A DNA stretch of 64,000 nucleotides from DAIPXZ01 sp036782995. Lineage in GTDB: Bacteria; Bacillota; Clostridia; Saccharofermentanales; Saccharofermentanaceae. Under the pieces are notes generated by a model. That model searched no databases. It worked only from the letters and a program-made list of their open reading frames with translations, and was not told where the DNA came from. This document shows positions 33,356 through 42,304 of this stretch, in pieces. The stretch covers positions 1 to 64,000 of the forward strand of contig DAIPXZ010000003.1 of the NCBI GenBank assembly GCA_036782995.1. Direction: 5' to 3'. The first letter of the stretch is position 1, and every line of letters begins with the position of its first letter. The translations under genes were made by a program, and so were the position numbers.

Positions 33356-36019
33356 TTATTCGGTTCGCAAAGCCACAACCGGGTCTTTCTTCGCGGCCAT
33401 GCGGGACGGAACCAAGCCAGCAATGAAGGTTAAGATCATGCTTAACACTATGAGGAATATCGAACCAAATACTGGCAACTGTGCAACATCTGATACGTCA
33501 GTCAAGCTCTTGATGATGATGTTAATCGGAATGTTGAGAATCAATGTCACGAGAATACCAATGGCACCCGCGACGAACCCGACCAATAGCGTTTCCGCAT
33601 TAAATACGGATGAAACATCACGCTTGGAGGCACCGATACTTCTCAAAATACCGATTTCCTTTGTGCGTTCGAGCACAGAGATATAAGTGATGATACCAAT
33701 CATGATAGACGAAACCACCAATGAAATTGCCACGAAAGCAATTAGGATGTAACTAATGGCATTGACGATGGTCGTAATGGAAGACATGAAGAGACCAACC
33801 ATATCTGTGTAAGAAATTGTCTTATCGGTTAACCCTTGTGCTTCCATATCTTTGTTATAGTCATCGATGATTGCGGCAATGCTCTCTTTGCTGTCAAAGT
33901 CCTTCGGATAGATATTGATGCCAGAAGGATCATCGAGATCAACAACGCCGAAAAGCGTCAAGTTATCTTCGTATGAAGAAGTCGTGGTCGAATCCGTGTT
34001 TCCTAACAGCAGCTGAAGTTCTTCATCGGAAAGTGAAGCGAATTGTTTTTGCTCTTCTTCGGAAAGCGAGCTCAAATCTGTGTTTCCTTCGGCCTCGGAG
34101 AAAGGCAGTCCTGTGAAGACGTTAATCTCCGGATTACTCATCTGTTCCAGTACAATGTCGCTGTTGTTGACTTCCTCTATCACGTATTCAGTTAAGGCAT
34201 GGGTGTATCCGATGTTACCTGTTATGGAATGTGCTGTTGCCTCGCTGTTTGGGCGAACGATTCCGACAATTTTCAGATCAGGAGCATTATTGATGAGATT
34301 TGTCATGAAATCGTAGTCGTTTCTGTGATCGACCCATACATCTCCTTCAAGTGTGTAGTATTCCGTATTCATGATGAGCTTAAACGTGGTATTCATGAGC
34401 TCGTCGTATGTGTAGGAGGTAGCTTCGGTGTTGGTTTCCGGTAGCTCTTTACCCATCATCATCGAAAGCATCAAGTCCGTGAACTCGTTTGGATTCTTCA
34501 ATCCCAAAGAGTAAAGAGAAATATCGCTGATTTCGTTGTTTTCATCTACGACGAGCACTATCTCATTGTAGTTCTTTGGCCAAGTTCCGGTGAGCACATC
34601 ATATTGACTATCAAGAAGGTCTTGGTTATCCAAAAGCTCAGACCAGACTTCTACGCTGCTAGATGACGAATAGGTCGACATATAAGATGAACTGGAGTTG
34701 TTCATGCCCATGTTGGAAAGAACGGTACTCGGATTGACTTGCAAAATTCCGTTATCCATATTTGGGGAGTAAATTTGTACATCAAGCGGATATGAATAAC
34801 GAATAGCGGTCGAATAATCTGCGATATCCGATGACTCGATAAATGTCTTCAATGACGCAAGGTCATTAACTTTCACATCTTCCGTCATACTTCTCATCAT
34901 GTCTGTCATAACGGAGCTCTCATAAACCTTATCATTTGGATGATCGCCACCTTGAGCTGTTCCCATCATAGACTCAATCATGGAAGTATAGTCAGCAGAT
35001 TGCTTCTGGATTTGAATCGGGTATGTGGAAAGTGTGTCCTTCTCAACACTACTGATATAGGCGTTTACGCCACTTTGAAGCGACATAATGAGAGCAATAC
35101 CAATAATACCGATACTACCTGCAAAGGCTGTGAGAAATGTACGAGTTTTCTTCGTCAAGAGGTTATTCATACTCAAAGAAAATGCCGTGAAAAGGGACAT
35201 CGAAGTGCGTGGCTTTTTCTCTCTTTTTCCCTTTGGCGCTTTTTCTTTTTTCTCGCCACTGTCAGCCGTATTAGTCTTTACAGTAGCCTTTTTCTCGGCG
35301 ACAGCGGCGACTTCGGCTTGAAGCGCTTTCTCTTCTTCCGCGGAGAAAGGATTGGAATCGCTGATGCATTTTCCATCTAAGAGACGGATAATACGTGTCG
35401 AATATTGATCGGCGAGATCCGGATTGTGTGTAACCATGATAATCAGGCGGTCTTGTGCAATTTCTCGTAAGAGCTCCATGATTTGTACGCTGGTTTCAGA
35501 ATCCAAAGCGCCGGTCGGTTCGTCGGCCAGCAAAATATCCGGGTTATTGACGAGCGCACGCGCAATAGCGACACGTTGCATCTGACCACCAGACATTTGG
35601 TTCGGCTTTTTCTTAATCTGATCTGCTAAGCCAACCTTGGTGAGAACGGCAATAGCACGCTCGCGGCGTTCTTGCTTTGAAACACCTGAAAGCGTCAAAG
35701 CGAGCTCGACATTCGAAAGAACGGTTTGGTGCGGAATCAAATTGTAGTTTTGGAATACAAAACCGATGGATTGATTACGATATGCATCCCAATCACGGTC
35801 CTTATAGTTCTTTGTTGAAACGCCATTTATCATTAAGTCGCCGCTTGAATACTGATCCAATCCGCCGATAATGTTGAGAAGTGTCGTTTTACCGCAGCCG
35901 GAAGGCCCTAATACGGATACAAATTCATTCGGACGGAACTCCATGGATACGTCCTTCAAGGCTTCTACTGTGCTTGAGCCAGCTTCATAATTTTTAACAA
36001 TGTTTGTCAATTTAAGCAT
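33356..36019 (-). CDS. MacB-like ABC transporter, ATPase fused to FtsX-type permease
   Basis: 887 residues. N-terminal ATPase (1-~225): Walker A GPSGCGKTT, signature MSGGQMQR, Walker B ILLADEPTGALD, H-loop in VTHNPD. A lysine-rich linker (~235-275) leads to a membrane helix (~290-310), a large extracytoplasmic domain (~310-745, acidic, with S/T/N-rich stretches) and three C-terminal FtsX helices, ending MAAKKDPVVALRTE. Such type VII systems act by mechanotransmission in lipoprotein release, peptide or antibiotic efflux. The fusion of ATPase and permease matches MacB, here without an adjacent adaptor (MacA) gene. GGAG precedes the ATG. Monocistronic; the substrate is unknown. Confidence 0.88.
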   Translation of the reverse strand: MLKLTNIVKNYEAGSSTVEALKDVSMEFRPNEFVSVLGPSGCGKTTLLNIIGGLDQYSSGDLMINGVSTKNYKDRDWDAYRNQSIGFVFQNYNLIPHQTVLSNVELALTLSGVSKQERRERAIAVLTKVGLADQIKKKPNQMSGGQMQRVAIARALVNNPDILLADEPTGALDSETSVQIMELLREIAQDRLIIMVTHNPDLADQYSTRIIRLLDGKCISDSNPFSAEEEKALQAEVAAVAEKKATVKTNTADSGEKKEKAPKGKREKKPRTSMSLFTAFSLSMNNLLTKKTRTFLTAFAGSIGIIGIALIMSLQSGVNAYISSVEKDTLSTYPIQIQKQSADYTSMIESMMGTAQGGDHPNDKVYESSVMTDMMRSMTEDVKVNDLASLKTFIESSDIADYSTAIRYSYPLDVQIYSPNMDNGILQVNPSTVLSNMGMNNSSSSYMSTYSSSSSVEVWSELLDNQDLLDSQYDVLTGTWPKNYNEIVLVVDENNEISDISLYSLGLKNPNEFTDLMLSMMMGKELPETNTEATSYTYDELMNTTFKLIMNTEYYTLEGDVWVDHRNDYDFMTNLINNAPDLKIVGIVRPNSEATAHSITGNIGYTHALTEYVIEEVNNSDIVLEQMSNPEINVFTGLPFSEAEGNTDLSSLSEEEQKQFASLSDEELQLLLGNTDSTTTSSYEDNLTLFGVVDLDDPSGINIYPKDFDSKESIAAIIDDYNKDMEAQGLTDKTISYTDMVGLFMSSITTIVNAISYILIAFVAISLVVSSIMIGIITYISVLERTKEIGILRSIGASKRDVSSVFNAETLLVGFVAGAIGILVTLILNIPINIIIKSLTDVSDVAQLPVFGSIFLIVLSMILTFIAGLVPSRMAAKKDPVVALRTE

Positions 36020-36065
36020 GTTTTTTCTCCTGCTTTCTGTTCCCCATCTTCGTTATTACGCTGAT

Positions 36066-36109
36066 AATATAACGCGAGCCGAATCAAGAAACAAGACGTT
36101 TACAAACGT
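36066..36109 (-). promoter_or_regulatory. Promoter and inverted repeat upstream of the MacB-like gene
   Basis: The minus strand has TTGTTT (36094-36089), 17 bases, TATATT (36071-36066). Just upstream of the -35, ACGTTT (36096-36101) and AAACGT (36104-36109) form a small palindrome that may bind a regulator. Confidence 0.5.
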
Positions 36110-36160
36110 TAAAACGACGAAAATGTGAACAAATTGAAGCAAAAATGCGGATTTTTCGAG

Positions 36161-36190
36161 TTGTCTAATATACATATCTTAATGTAGAAT
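36161..36190 (+). promoter_or_regulatory. Promoter of tcdA
   Basis: TTGTCT (36161-36166), 18 bases, TAGAAT (36185-36190), 34 bases ahead of the tcdA start. Confidence 0.5.
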
Positions 36191-36224
36191 ACGAGAGCAG
36201 GAAAGAGAAAAGAGGGTGGCAAAA

Positions 36225-36932
36225 ATGGAAGAAGCGTTCAGTCGCGAAATCGGACTTTTGGGAGAAGAGGGGATTCAGCGTCTTCTTGCATCTCGCGTGG
36301 CGGTATTCGGACTTGGCGGAGTCGGTTCTTTTGCTGCCGAAGCATTGGGGCGGGCAGGCGTCGGTCACATTACATTGGTGGATGGTGATGTCGTATCTGT
36401 ATCGAATCTCAATCGTCAGCTATGCGCCCTTCACTCAACCATTGGGCAATCGAAGGTCGAAGTGGTAAAGAATCGGCTCCTTGACATTGCCCCCGATATG
36501 GACGTCGATGCAAGGATGTTTTTCTTCGATGAACAACACGACGACGGTATTGATTTTTCCTGTTACGACTACATAGTCGATGCGATTGATTCCGTACCAT
36601 CCAAGATTGCATTAATTTGCAAAGCCAAAGCATGTAATGTCCCTATCATATCTGCTATGGGTGCTGGAAATAAACTCGACCCTACGAAGTTTTGCGTCGC
36701 TGACTTAAGTAAAACATCATATGATCCGTTGGCGCGCATACTAAGACGCGAATTGAAAAAGCATGCAATCTATCATTTGTCCGTGGTATATTCAACAGAA
36801 GAGCCAATCGCGTCGCATACCACAGACGGCGAGAAACGTGTTCCGTCCAGTGTTTCCTTCGTGCCATCTGTCATGGGTCTCATTATGGCAGGTGAGGTCA
36901 TTAAGAAAATAGCCACACCGATGACTATGTGA
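36225..36932 (+). CDS. tcdA: tRNA threonylcarbamoyladenosine dehydratase (TcdA)
   Basis: 235 residues of the E1/ThiF/MoeB superfamily. TcdA uses ATP to cyclise t6A37 to ct6A in ANN-decoding tRNAs. The nucleotide-binding motif is VFGLGGVGSFAAEALGRAGVG, followed by VDGDVVSVSNLNRQ (the acidic residue and Arg/Gln that contact ATP) and the TcdA-specific SAMGAGNKLDPTKF. The C-terminal PSVMGLIMAGEVIKKI is typical. The ATG at 36225 was chosen because GAGGG lies eight bases upstream; a GTG at 36216 falls inside that site. Monocistronic or with trmB 120 bp downstream. Confidence 0.9.
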   Translation: MEEAFSREIGLLGEEGIQRLLASRVAVFGLGGVGSFAAEALGRAGVGHITLVDGDVVSVSNLNRQLCALHSTIGQSKVEVVKNRLLDIAPDMDVDARMFFFDEQHDDGIDFSCYDYIVDAIDSVPSKIALICKAKACNVPIISAMGAGNKLDPTKFCVADLSKTSYDPLARILRRELKKHAIYHLSVVYSTEEPIASHTTDGEKRVPSSVSFVPSVMGLIMAGEVIKKIATPMTM

Positions 36933-37051
36933 TAAATAAAAGGCGACATATATAAATAAGTATAAAAAGAAATCGAACCAACAACTTGCGGATGATGATA
37001 TGCAAACGCTTACCATCGCCGGTATGCATTGATAAGGAGTAAGAATCAAAC

Positions 37052-37699
37052 ATGGCCAGAATGAGAAGAAAGAAGAATATAGTTGAGCGCACAGCATTAT
37101 GTGCCGACCACTGGTTTCAAGTCCCGGTTTCGAATCGTGGCAAGTGGAGAGAAGCATGTAAAATGCCCAGCTCGCCGCTCTATGTAGAGCTAGGCTGCGG
37201 TAAGGGCAAGTTTGCGACAGAAATGGCGCTCCGCCATCCCGATGTTTGTTACATCGCCTTCGAAAAAGAGCCTTCTGTTTGTCTGTTGGCGATGGAGAAG
37301 GCTGTAGCGCTAGAAATACCGAATCTATATTTTGTGTGCGGCGATGCGACCATGCTCCAGAATTTCTTTGCTCCAGATGAAATTGATCGTCTTTTCATAA
37401 ATTTTTGCGACCCGTGGTCGAAGAAGAAAAAACCGAAACGTCGCCTGACATACCGTGGCTATCTTTCCATCTATCGCGAGCTTCTCGCACCGGGAAAACA
37501 GCTTCATTTCAAAACCGACGATGACCGCCTTTTCGAATTTAGTCTTGAAGAACTGCAGTCCCTCGAAGCCGAAATCTCCTGCCTAACGTACGATTTGCAT
37601 CACAGTGAATGGAATGACGAGAACATTCGTACTGAGTTTGAGACCAAATTTGCCGAAGCAGGTATTCCAATTAAGCGCGTTGTTGCTTCATTCCGCTGA
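37052..37699 (+). CDS. trmB: tRNA (guanine-46-N7)-methyltransferase
   Basis: 215 residues. SAM-dependent methyltransferase that modifies G46 of tRNA. SAM-binding motif ELGCGKGKFATEMA, then the TrmB hallmark NFCDPWSKKKKPKRRLTY (normally DPWPKKRHxKRRL) and FKTDDDRLFEFSLE. The length is standard. AAGGAG precedes the ATG by about 12 bases. It sits with another tRNA-modification gene (tcdA) and ends in a strong terminator. Confidence 0.95.
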   Translation: MARMRRKKNIVERTALCADHWFQVPVSNRGKWREACKMPSSPLYVELGCGKGKFATEMALRHPDVCYIAFEKEPSVCLLAMEKAVALEIPNLYFVCGDATMLQNFFAPDEIDRLFINFCDPWSKKKKPKRRLTYRGYLSIYRELLAPGKQLHFKTDDDRLFEFSLEELQSLEAEISCLTYDLHHSEWNDENIRTEFETKFAEAGIPIKRVVASFR

Positions 37700-37722
37700 G
37701 TAATTTAACCTTTAGTTACTCC

Positions 37723-37759
37723 AAAACAAGCGAGAGCTTATGAGTCTCGCTTGTTTTTT
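37723..37759 (+). terminator. Terminator of trmB
   Basis: AAAACAAGCGAGA (37723-37735) pairs perfectly with TCTCGCTTGTTTT (37745-37757), merging into a T-run. Confidence 0.9.
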
Positions 37760-37862
37760 CTTTACTAATTACATAATATCCCGTGGAAAAACAAATGATT
37801 ACAGACTTGTTTGCGCAAGTATATGTATATCGAAAGATAAAAATACTTGAAAAATTCGTTGA

Positions 37863-37876
37863 CGGTCACGTGACCG
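37863..37876. promoter_or_regulatory. 14-bp perfect palindrome upstream of the first DUF975 gene
   Basis: CGGTCACGTGACCG is its own reverse complement and overlaps a TTGACG (37859-37864). No -10 lies at the normal distance from that TTGACG. It is a candidate operator; its regulator is unknown. Confidence 0.4.
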
Positions 37877-37944
37877 CGTGATGTCATCTATACGATAAAA
37901 GCTAAATGTAAGATGACAGTTTTTGCTAGAGGGGGGTCAATACT

Positions 37945-38676
37945 ATGAGATTTAGAGATATTAAGCGGCTGGGCTTGGAGGGAATCAAACGAAATTATTT
38001 ATACGCAATTCTTGTTGCGTTCCTTGAAGGACTAATTAGTGTCTCTTTTTGGAATAATGCGGAAACCGTAGTCGAATTGATTAAAGACTATTGCAAAGAA
38101 GAATCTGGCACGATTAAAGCTATGCAAGATGTTGGATTAATTTCCAATACAGATCCAACACTTGGGTTGGAGATTCTCAGCTCGCCAATCTTTGTAACGA
38201 TCAGTACGATTGTGCTTTCCATGGTTTTTATTACCGCAATCTGCGGTGGTCTTACTTCACTTGCTTCGGCCAATTTCTTTTTGGAACTTGTTCAATCTCC
38301 GGAATATACGGATTTTTCTGACTTTACGTGTGTCTACCCGAACTTCTTTAAAGCAACTGCAGTTTATCTCATCGTGGAGGCGCTCACTTATGTCGGAGGC
38401 TTGCTTACTTGTGGCGTGTTACGTATTGTATTTTCGCTCGTGTATTCGCAGGTATATAACGAGATGGCAATGGATCCCAATATCGGTGTGATTGAGGCAC
38501 TTCGCAACAGTCGAGAGAAGATGCATGGAAAGAAACTCAAGTTATTCTTGTTTGGCCTTTCCTTTATTCCTTGGGAATTGCTAAATGTTCTCACACTAGG
38601 ACTTCTTGGAACTTTCTTCTATAATTCATACAAAAGAGCAGCTTATGCGTCTTTCTATCTCAACGAAGTCATCTGA
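37945..38676 (+). CDS. DUF975 family integral membrane protein (copy 1)
   Basis: 243 residues with about five membrane helices. The C-terminal half carries the DUF975 pattern: VIEALRNSREKMHGKKLKLFLFGLSFIPWELLNVLTLGLLGTFFYNSYKRAAYASFYL. The family is found in Firmicutes membranes and has no established role. The ATG is preceded by GGGGGG as ribosome site. A second DUF975 gene follows after 88 bp with its own promoter; the two share the domain but differ in the extracellular loops, so they are diverged paralogues. Confidence 0.78.
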   Translation: MRFRDIKRLGLEGIKRNYLYAILVAFLEGLISVSFWNNAETVVELIKDYCKEESGTIKAMQDVGLISNTDPTLGLEILSSPIFVTISTIVLSMVFITAICGGLTSLASANFFLELVQSPEYTDFSDFTCVYPNFFKATAVYLIVEALTYVGGLLTCGVLRIVFSLVYSQVYNEMAMDPNIGVIEALRNSREKMHGKKLKLFLFGLSFIPWELLNVLTLGLLGTFFYNSYKRAAYASFYLNEVI

Positions 38677-38698
38677 TTTTTTTGGCAAAATAAATATA

Positions 38699-38727
38699 TT
38701 GCAAGTTTAGAGAAAATACGTCATAAT
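38699..38727 (+). promoter_or_regulatory. Promoter of the second DUF975 gene
   Basis: TTGCAA (38699-38704), 17 bases, CATAAT (38722-38727), 38 bases ahead of the start. It shows the two DUF975 genes can be expressed separately. Confidence 0.6.
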
Positions 38728-38764
38728 ACATTTCGTTTAGAAAAATATAGGGGGGGAAAACAAT

Positions 38765-39565
38765 ATGCATACTAATTCAGAAATCCGTGCAATCGGAAAA
38801 GGAAACTTTCTCAAAAAACGCTGGCTCGCGGTAGCGGCACTCGTTATCGTTACTATGGTGACAGGAGCAGTTACCGGTATCGGAAGTAGTGTCAGATACA
38901 CTTTCGATGGTAGTTCGAGCTCGTCTGCACAACTCATCGAGGATGTAGCAAGTGGTGACTTTGAGGTGGATAACATTTCAGATTATTCGAATGATTCAGA
39001 CACATCATTGGCTACAGAACTTTTTGCGCTCCCATTGATGATTATATCTTTGATTATTTCGTTAGCGGCTACAGCCGTTACTTCAGTGATGACTTTCGGA
39101 TCGAATAAGTTTATGATCGATCTTAATCGCAACGCAGAGCAAGCTGATATCGGAACATTATTCTCCGGCTTCAAGTATTTTGTTAAATGCTTTGCATTGT
39201 CATTAGTTATGGGCATTTTCATCAGCTTGTGGTCTTTACTTTGTATTGTTCCGGGCATCATCGCTGCTTACCGTTATTCAATGGCATTCTACATCTTGGC
39301 GGATAACCCGAACATCGGAATCATGGATGCAATAGCAAAATCAAAAGAGATGATGAAGGGTCACAAGGGAGAGCTCTTCTGTATGGATTTCTTCTTCATT
39401 GGATGGGACCTTTTGAGTATGATTACGTGCGGCATTACCGGTATTCTTTATTCAAACCCATATAAAGCTTCTGCACACGCTGCTTTCTATCTTGATAAGT
39501 CCGGAACGCTTCCGACACAGGGTGCTGCAACGATCGACAATCAAGGCTACGTACCAGCATCTTAA
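38765..39565 (+). CDS. DUF975 family integral membrane protein (copy 2)
   Basis: 266 residues. An N-terminal helix (WLAVAALVIVTMVTGAVTGIG) is followed by a polar, Ser/Asp-rich outer loop (~40-80) and about four more helices. DUF975 region: CIVPGIIAAYRYSMAFYILADNPNIGIMDAIAKSKEMMKGHKGELFCMDFFFIGWDLLSMITCGITGILYSNPYKASAHAAFYL, a clearer family match than copy 1. The ribosome site is a run of seven G, eight bases before the ATG. Ends in a strong terminator. Function unknown. Confidence 0.82.
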   Translation: MHTNSEIRAIGKGNFLKKRWLAVAALVIVTMVTGAVTGIGSSVRYTFDGSSSSSAQLIEDVASGDFEVDNISDYSNDSDTSLATELFALPLMIISLIISLAATAVTSVMTFGSNKFMIDLNRNAEQADIGTLFSGFKYFVKCFALSLVMGIFISLWSLLCIVPGIIAAYRYSMAFYILADNPNIGIMDAIAKSKEMMKGHKGELFCMDFFFIGWDLLSMITCGITGILYSNPYKASAHAAFYLDKSGTLPTQGAATIDNQGYVPAS

Positions 39566-39587
39566 TATACAAACATTTCACGAGAAG

Positions 39588-39618
39588 AAGAGAGGAAATA
39601 TTTTCCTCTCTTTTTTGT
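39588..39618 (+). terminator. Terminator of DUF975 copy 2
   Basis: AAGAGAGGAAA (39588-39598) pairs perfectly with TTTCCTCTCTT (39602-39612) over a three-base loop, followed by TTTTG. Confidence 0.88.
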
Positions 39619-39720
39619 TCTTTTCAAGCAAACGAAAATCACTTGAGTGAAATATTGGCTTTTTTTTAGTTGTTCATCATAAAACGCGTGGATTTTTGGG
39701 TTTTGATTGCCTTTTTTTGG

Positions 39721-39749
39721 TTGTAATCATTTGGGGAATGCGGTAAAAT
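39721..39749 (+). promoter_or_regulatory. Promoter of gapA
   Basis: TTGTAA (39721-39726), 17 bases, TAAAAT (39744-39749). The ~65-base leader contains a small hairpin (CCCTC/GAGGG at about 39792-39805) just before the AGGAGG ribosome site. Confidence 0.65.
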
Positions 39750-39819
39750 CTTTGTGCGTGCTTTTGCACCTGATTATGAAATCGCCCTCATTCGAGGGAA
39801 ATTTTAGGAGGAAAAACAT

Positions 39820-40830
39820 ATGGCAATTAAAGTTGGTATCAATGGTTTTGGTCGTATCGGACGCTTGGTTTTCCGTGCTTCCGTTGCTAACCCTAACATC
39901 GAGGTCGTAGGAATCAACGATCCTTTCATCGATCCGAAGTACATGGAATACATGCTCCGTTATGACACGGTTCATGGTAAGTTCGATGGCACAATCGAGA
40001 CAGGTGATGATTTCATCACAGTAAACGGCACAAAGATTAAGGTTTTTGCTTGCATGAACGCTGCTGAAATCGATTGGAAGAGCGTCGGTGCTGAGTATAT
40101 CGTAGAGTCCACAGGCGTTTACACCACAACAGAGAAGGCTTCTGCTCACTTTGCTGGCGGCGCTAAGAAGGTTGTTATTTCTGCTCCTTCTGCTGATGCT
40201 CCGATGTTCGTTATGGGCGTTAACCAAGACAAGTACACAAAGGACATGAACATTGTTTCGAATGCTTCTTGCACAACAAACTGCTTGGCTCCTTTGGCAA
40301 AAGTTATCAACGACAACTTCGGTATCGTTGAAGGCTTGATGACTACTGTTCATGCTACAACAGCTACACAGAAGACAGTTGATGGTCCTTCGAAGAAGGA
40401 TTGGAGAGGCGGCCGCGGTGCAGCTTTCAACATCATCCCATCTTCTACTGGTGCTGCTAAGGCTGTTGGTAAGGTTATTCCTGAGCTCAATGGTAAGCTC
40501 ACAGGTATGTCCTTCCGTGTTCCTACAGCTGACGTTTCTGTTGTTGACCTTACAGTTCGCCTTGAGAAGTCTGCTTCTTATGACGAGATTAAGGCTGCTG
40601 TTAAGAACGCTTCTGAGAATGAGCTTAAGGGTATCCTCGGATACACAGAAGACTTGGTTGTTTCTTCTGACTTCATTCACGATTCCCGCACATCGATCTT
40701 CGATGCAGGCGCAGGTATCGCTTTGAACCCGAACTTTGTTAAGCTCGTATCTTGGTACGACAATGAGTGGGGCTATTCCAATAAGGTATTGATGCTCATC
40801 GAGCACATGGCAAAGGTTGACGCTCAATAA
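39820..40830 (+). CDS. gapA: Glyceraldehyde-3-phosphate dehydrogenase (type I)
   Basis: 336 residues. Glycolytic enzyme converting glyceraldehyde-3-phosphate to 1,3-bisphosphoglycerate with NAD. NAD motif NGFGRIGRLVFRA at the N terminus; catalytic SNASCTTNCLAP with the active cysteine near residue 150; HATTATQKTVDG with the catalytic histidine region; the C-terminal WYDNEWGYSNKV. Codon use is far more biased than in the neighbours (few codons, many GCT, GTT, AAG, ACA), as expected for a very highly expressed gene. AGGAGG stands ahead of the ATG; own promoter and strong terminator. Confidence 0.98.
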   Translation: MAIKVGINGFGRIGRLVFRASVANPNIEVVGINDPFIDPKYMEYMLRYDTVHGKFDGTIETGDDFITVNGTKIKVFACMNAAEIDWKSVGAEYIVESTGVYTTTEKASAHFAGGAKKVVISAPSADAPMFVMGVNQDKYTKDMNIVSNASCTTNCLAPLAKVINDNFGIVEGLMTTVHATTATQKTVDGPSKKDWRGGRGAAFNIIPSSTGAAKAVGKVIPELNGKLTGMSFRVPTADVSVVDLTVRLEKSASYDEIKAAVKNASENELKGILGYTEDLVVSSDFIHDSRTSIFDAGAGIALNPNFVKLVSWYDNEWGYSNKVLMLIEHMAKVDAQ

Positions 40831-40861
40831 TTGATCGTTCCTTGCGAATAAGAGTCACTCC

Positions 40862-40900
40862 AGAGAGGTTTTTTCGTTTTCGAGAAAACCTCTCTTTTTG
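40862..40900 (+). terminator. Terminator of gapA
   Basis: AGAGAGGTTTT (40862-40872) pairs with AAAACCTCTCT (40885-40895), followed by TTTTG. Confidence 0.9.
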
Positions 40901-40971
40901 TTTGTGTAAAATCGCGGTATAATAAACGCATATTGGCGCTTGCCTTATCGATTCAAGTGGAGGACGTTTTG

Positions 40972-41334
40972 ATGGCTTTGTTTGATCCAAAACAACGTAC
41001 TATTCTAGGTTTACAGAAAGCAATTGAAGATAAAACGAGTGCCGTAAATCGTTTGTATGATGAGATTGGTAAGCTGTATTATCAGCAATACGTCGATGTG
41101 ACCAGCGATGTCGCAAAAGATATAAACGAGCGCTGTGAGAATATTTCGACATTACTTGCCGAAATTGAAGATTGTAAATTGAAGATTCTTTATGAGCGTG
41201 GCTTGAAGGTTTGCACGAATTGCAAGAAGGAAAATCCGCTTGAACACGCGTTTTGCTCGGCTTGCGGCATGAAGTTCCCGAATGAGAACGAGGCGAATGC
41301 ATCGTCGGAAATCACAAAGGAAACTAAAGCATAA
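40972..41334 (+). CDS. Small coiled-coil protein with C-terminal zinc ribbon
   Basis: 120 residues. Residues 1-80 are helical with heptad-like spacing (LGLQKAIEDKTSAVNRLYDEIGKLYYQQY...). Then comes a CxxC-x10-CxxC zinc ribbon (CTNCKKENPLEHAFCSACG, residues ~82-100) and a short polar tail. No membrane helix. Function not recognised; similar small proteins serve as adaptors. The start is ATG 40972 with GGAGG eight bases upstream, not the TTG at 40933. A TATAAT at 40918-40923 could be its -10. Confidence 0.78.
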   Translation: MALFDPKQRTILGLQKAIEDKTSAVNRLYDEIGKLYYQQYVDVTSDVAKDINERCENISTLLAEIEDCKLKILYERGLKVCTNCKKENPLEHAFCSACGMKFPNENEANASSEITKETKA

Positions 41335-41372
41335 TTAATAATGATTCCATATATCATCAATACGTAAAAAGA

Positions 41373-41402
41373 ATGGGTCAAGGAAATTTTTCCTTGACCC
41401 AT
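41373..41402. terminator. Hairpin downstream of the zinc-ribbon gene
   Basis: ATGGGTCAAGGAAA (41373-41386) pairs perfectly with TTTCCTTGACCCAT (41389-41402), but the T-run follows only on the minus strand. It may slow or end transcription on plus; weak as a classical terminator. Confidence 0.45.
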
Positions 41403-41534
41403 CATATTAATTATAACATAATACTGATTTTTCCTCTGAATCGTCTGTTACATTTTTGTGAATGTCAATCCGATATAATGGGTACATGGATACAACAAGG
41501 GTCCATAAAGAACAAATCGGAAGGAAGTGATTAT

Positions 41535-42074
41535 ATGAAGATCACGACGCAAGGAAACGGAATTCGCATTGGCTCAAGGCTCGAAGAAAAAATTGCAGGA
41601 AAACTTGCAAAATTCGACAAGTACTTTGGTGAGGAGGGATCTTTCAACATCAAAATTCATCCGGAGCGTGAGATGAAAAAAGTGGAGATTACGCTCAAAC
41701 TTCAGAATCGGATATATCGTGCGGAGGCACGCGACGAAGATATTTTAAACGCAGTCGATCGCACAGTTGATAAACTCGAATCTCAAATTCGTAAACAAAA
41801 GACCAGAATACAGAATCAAAAGAGAGACTATACCATAATTAATGATTACTTAAACGATATCGTTGCCGAAGATTTTGTAGAGGAGATTGAAGAACAGAAG
41901 ATTATTAAGAGAAAGACATTCGAATTGTATCCAATGGAATCTGAAGATGCAATTTTACAAATGGAGATGCTTGGACACAGCTTTTTGGTTTATCTGGATG
42001 CGCAAACCGGAAATGTCTGTGTGGTATATAAGCGCAAGGACGGTCAATATGGTTTGATTGAGCCTACCTATTAA
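41535..42074 (+). CDS. hpf: Ribosome hibernation promoting factor, long form
   Basis: 179 residues. The N-terminal S30AE/YfiA domain (1-~100; MKITTQGNGIRIGSRLEEKIAGKLAKFDKYF, with basic helices) binds the 30S decoding region. The C-terminal dimerisation domain (~120-179; KTFELYPMESEDAILQMEMLGHSFLVYLDAQTGNVCVVYKRKDGQYGLIEP) pairs two ribosomes into 100S dimers. This long form is usual in Firmicutes. The start is ATG 41535 with AAGGA nine bases upstream; an in-frame start at 41373 would lie in the upstream hairpin. A TATAAT at 41474 may be its -10. Confidence 0.95.
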   Translation: MKITTQGNGIRIGSRLEEKIAGKLAKFDKYFGEEGSFNIKIHPEREMKKVEITLKLQNRIYRAEARDEDILNAVDRTVDKLESQIRKQKTRIQNQKRDYTIINDYLNDIVAEDFVEEIEEQKIIKRKTFELYPMESEDAILQMEMLGHSFLVYLDAQTGNVCVVYKRKDGQYGLIEPTY

Positions 42075-42133
42075 TCCTTCCAAGTACCTACTTATCCCTT
42101 GTTTATTTGCCGTCCAATGCGCGATGGGCAACG

Positions 42134-42166
42134 GACCGGTCCTCACTAGAGGACCGGTCTTTCTTT
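42134..42166 (+). terminator. Terminator of hpf
   Basis: GACCGGTCCT (42134-42143) pairs perfectly with AGGACCGGTC (42150-42159) over a six-base loop, then TTTCTTT. Confidence 0.8.
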
Positions 42167-42216
42167 GACTGATAAAGAGAAACGATGCTCTCGTATGGTT
42201 TCGTTCATAATTTTCA

Positions 42217-42245
42217 TTGACGTGGGCATGGATTTAGAGTAAAAT
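42217..42245 (+). promoter_or_regulatory. Promoter of rpsU
   Basis: TTGACG (42217-42222), 17 bases, TAAAAT (42240-42245), 60 bases ahead of the GTG start. Confidence 0.8.
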
Positions 42246-42304
42246 ACCCCTTGTTACTGAAACAGAATTGTTTTAGAAGTTTACGCACGGAGGGAGGGAT
42301 AAAA

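Noticed and set aside
39727..40827. 366-codon open frame antisense to gapA
   Set aside because: It is a mirror of the extreme codon bias of gapA on the other strand. Its product matches no family, and no sensible ribosome site or promoter is seen.
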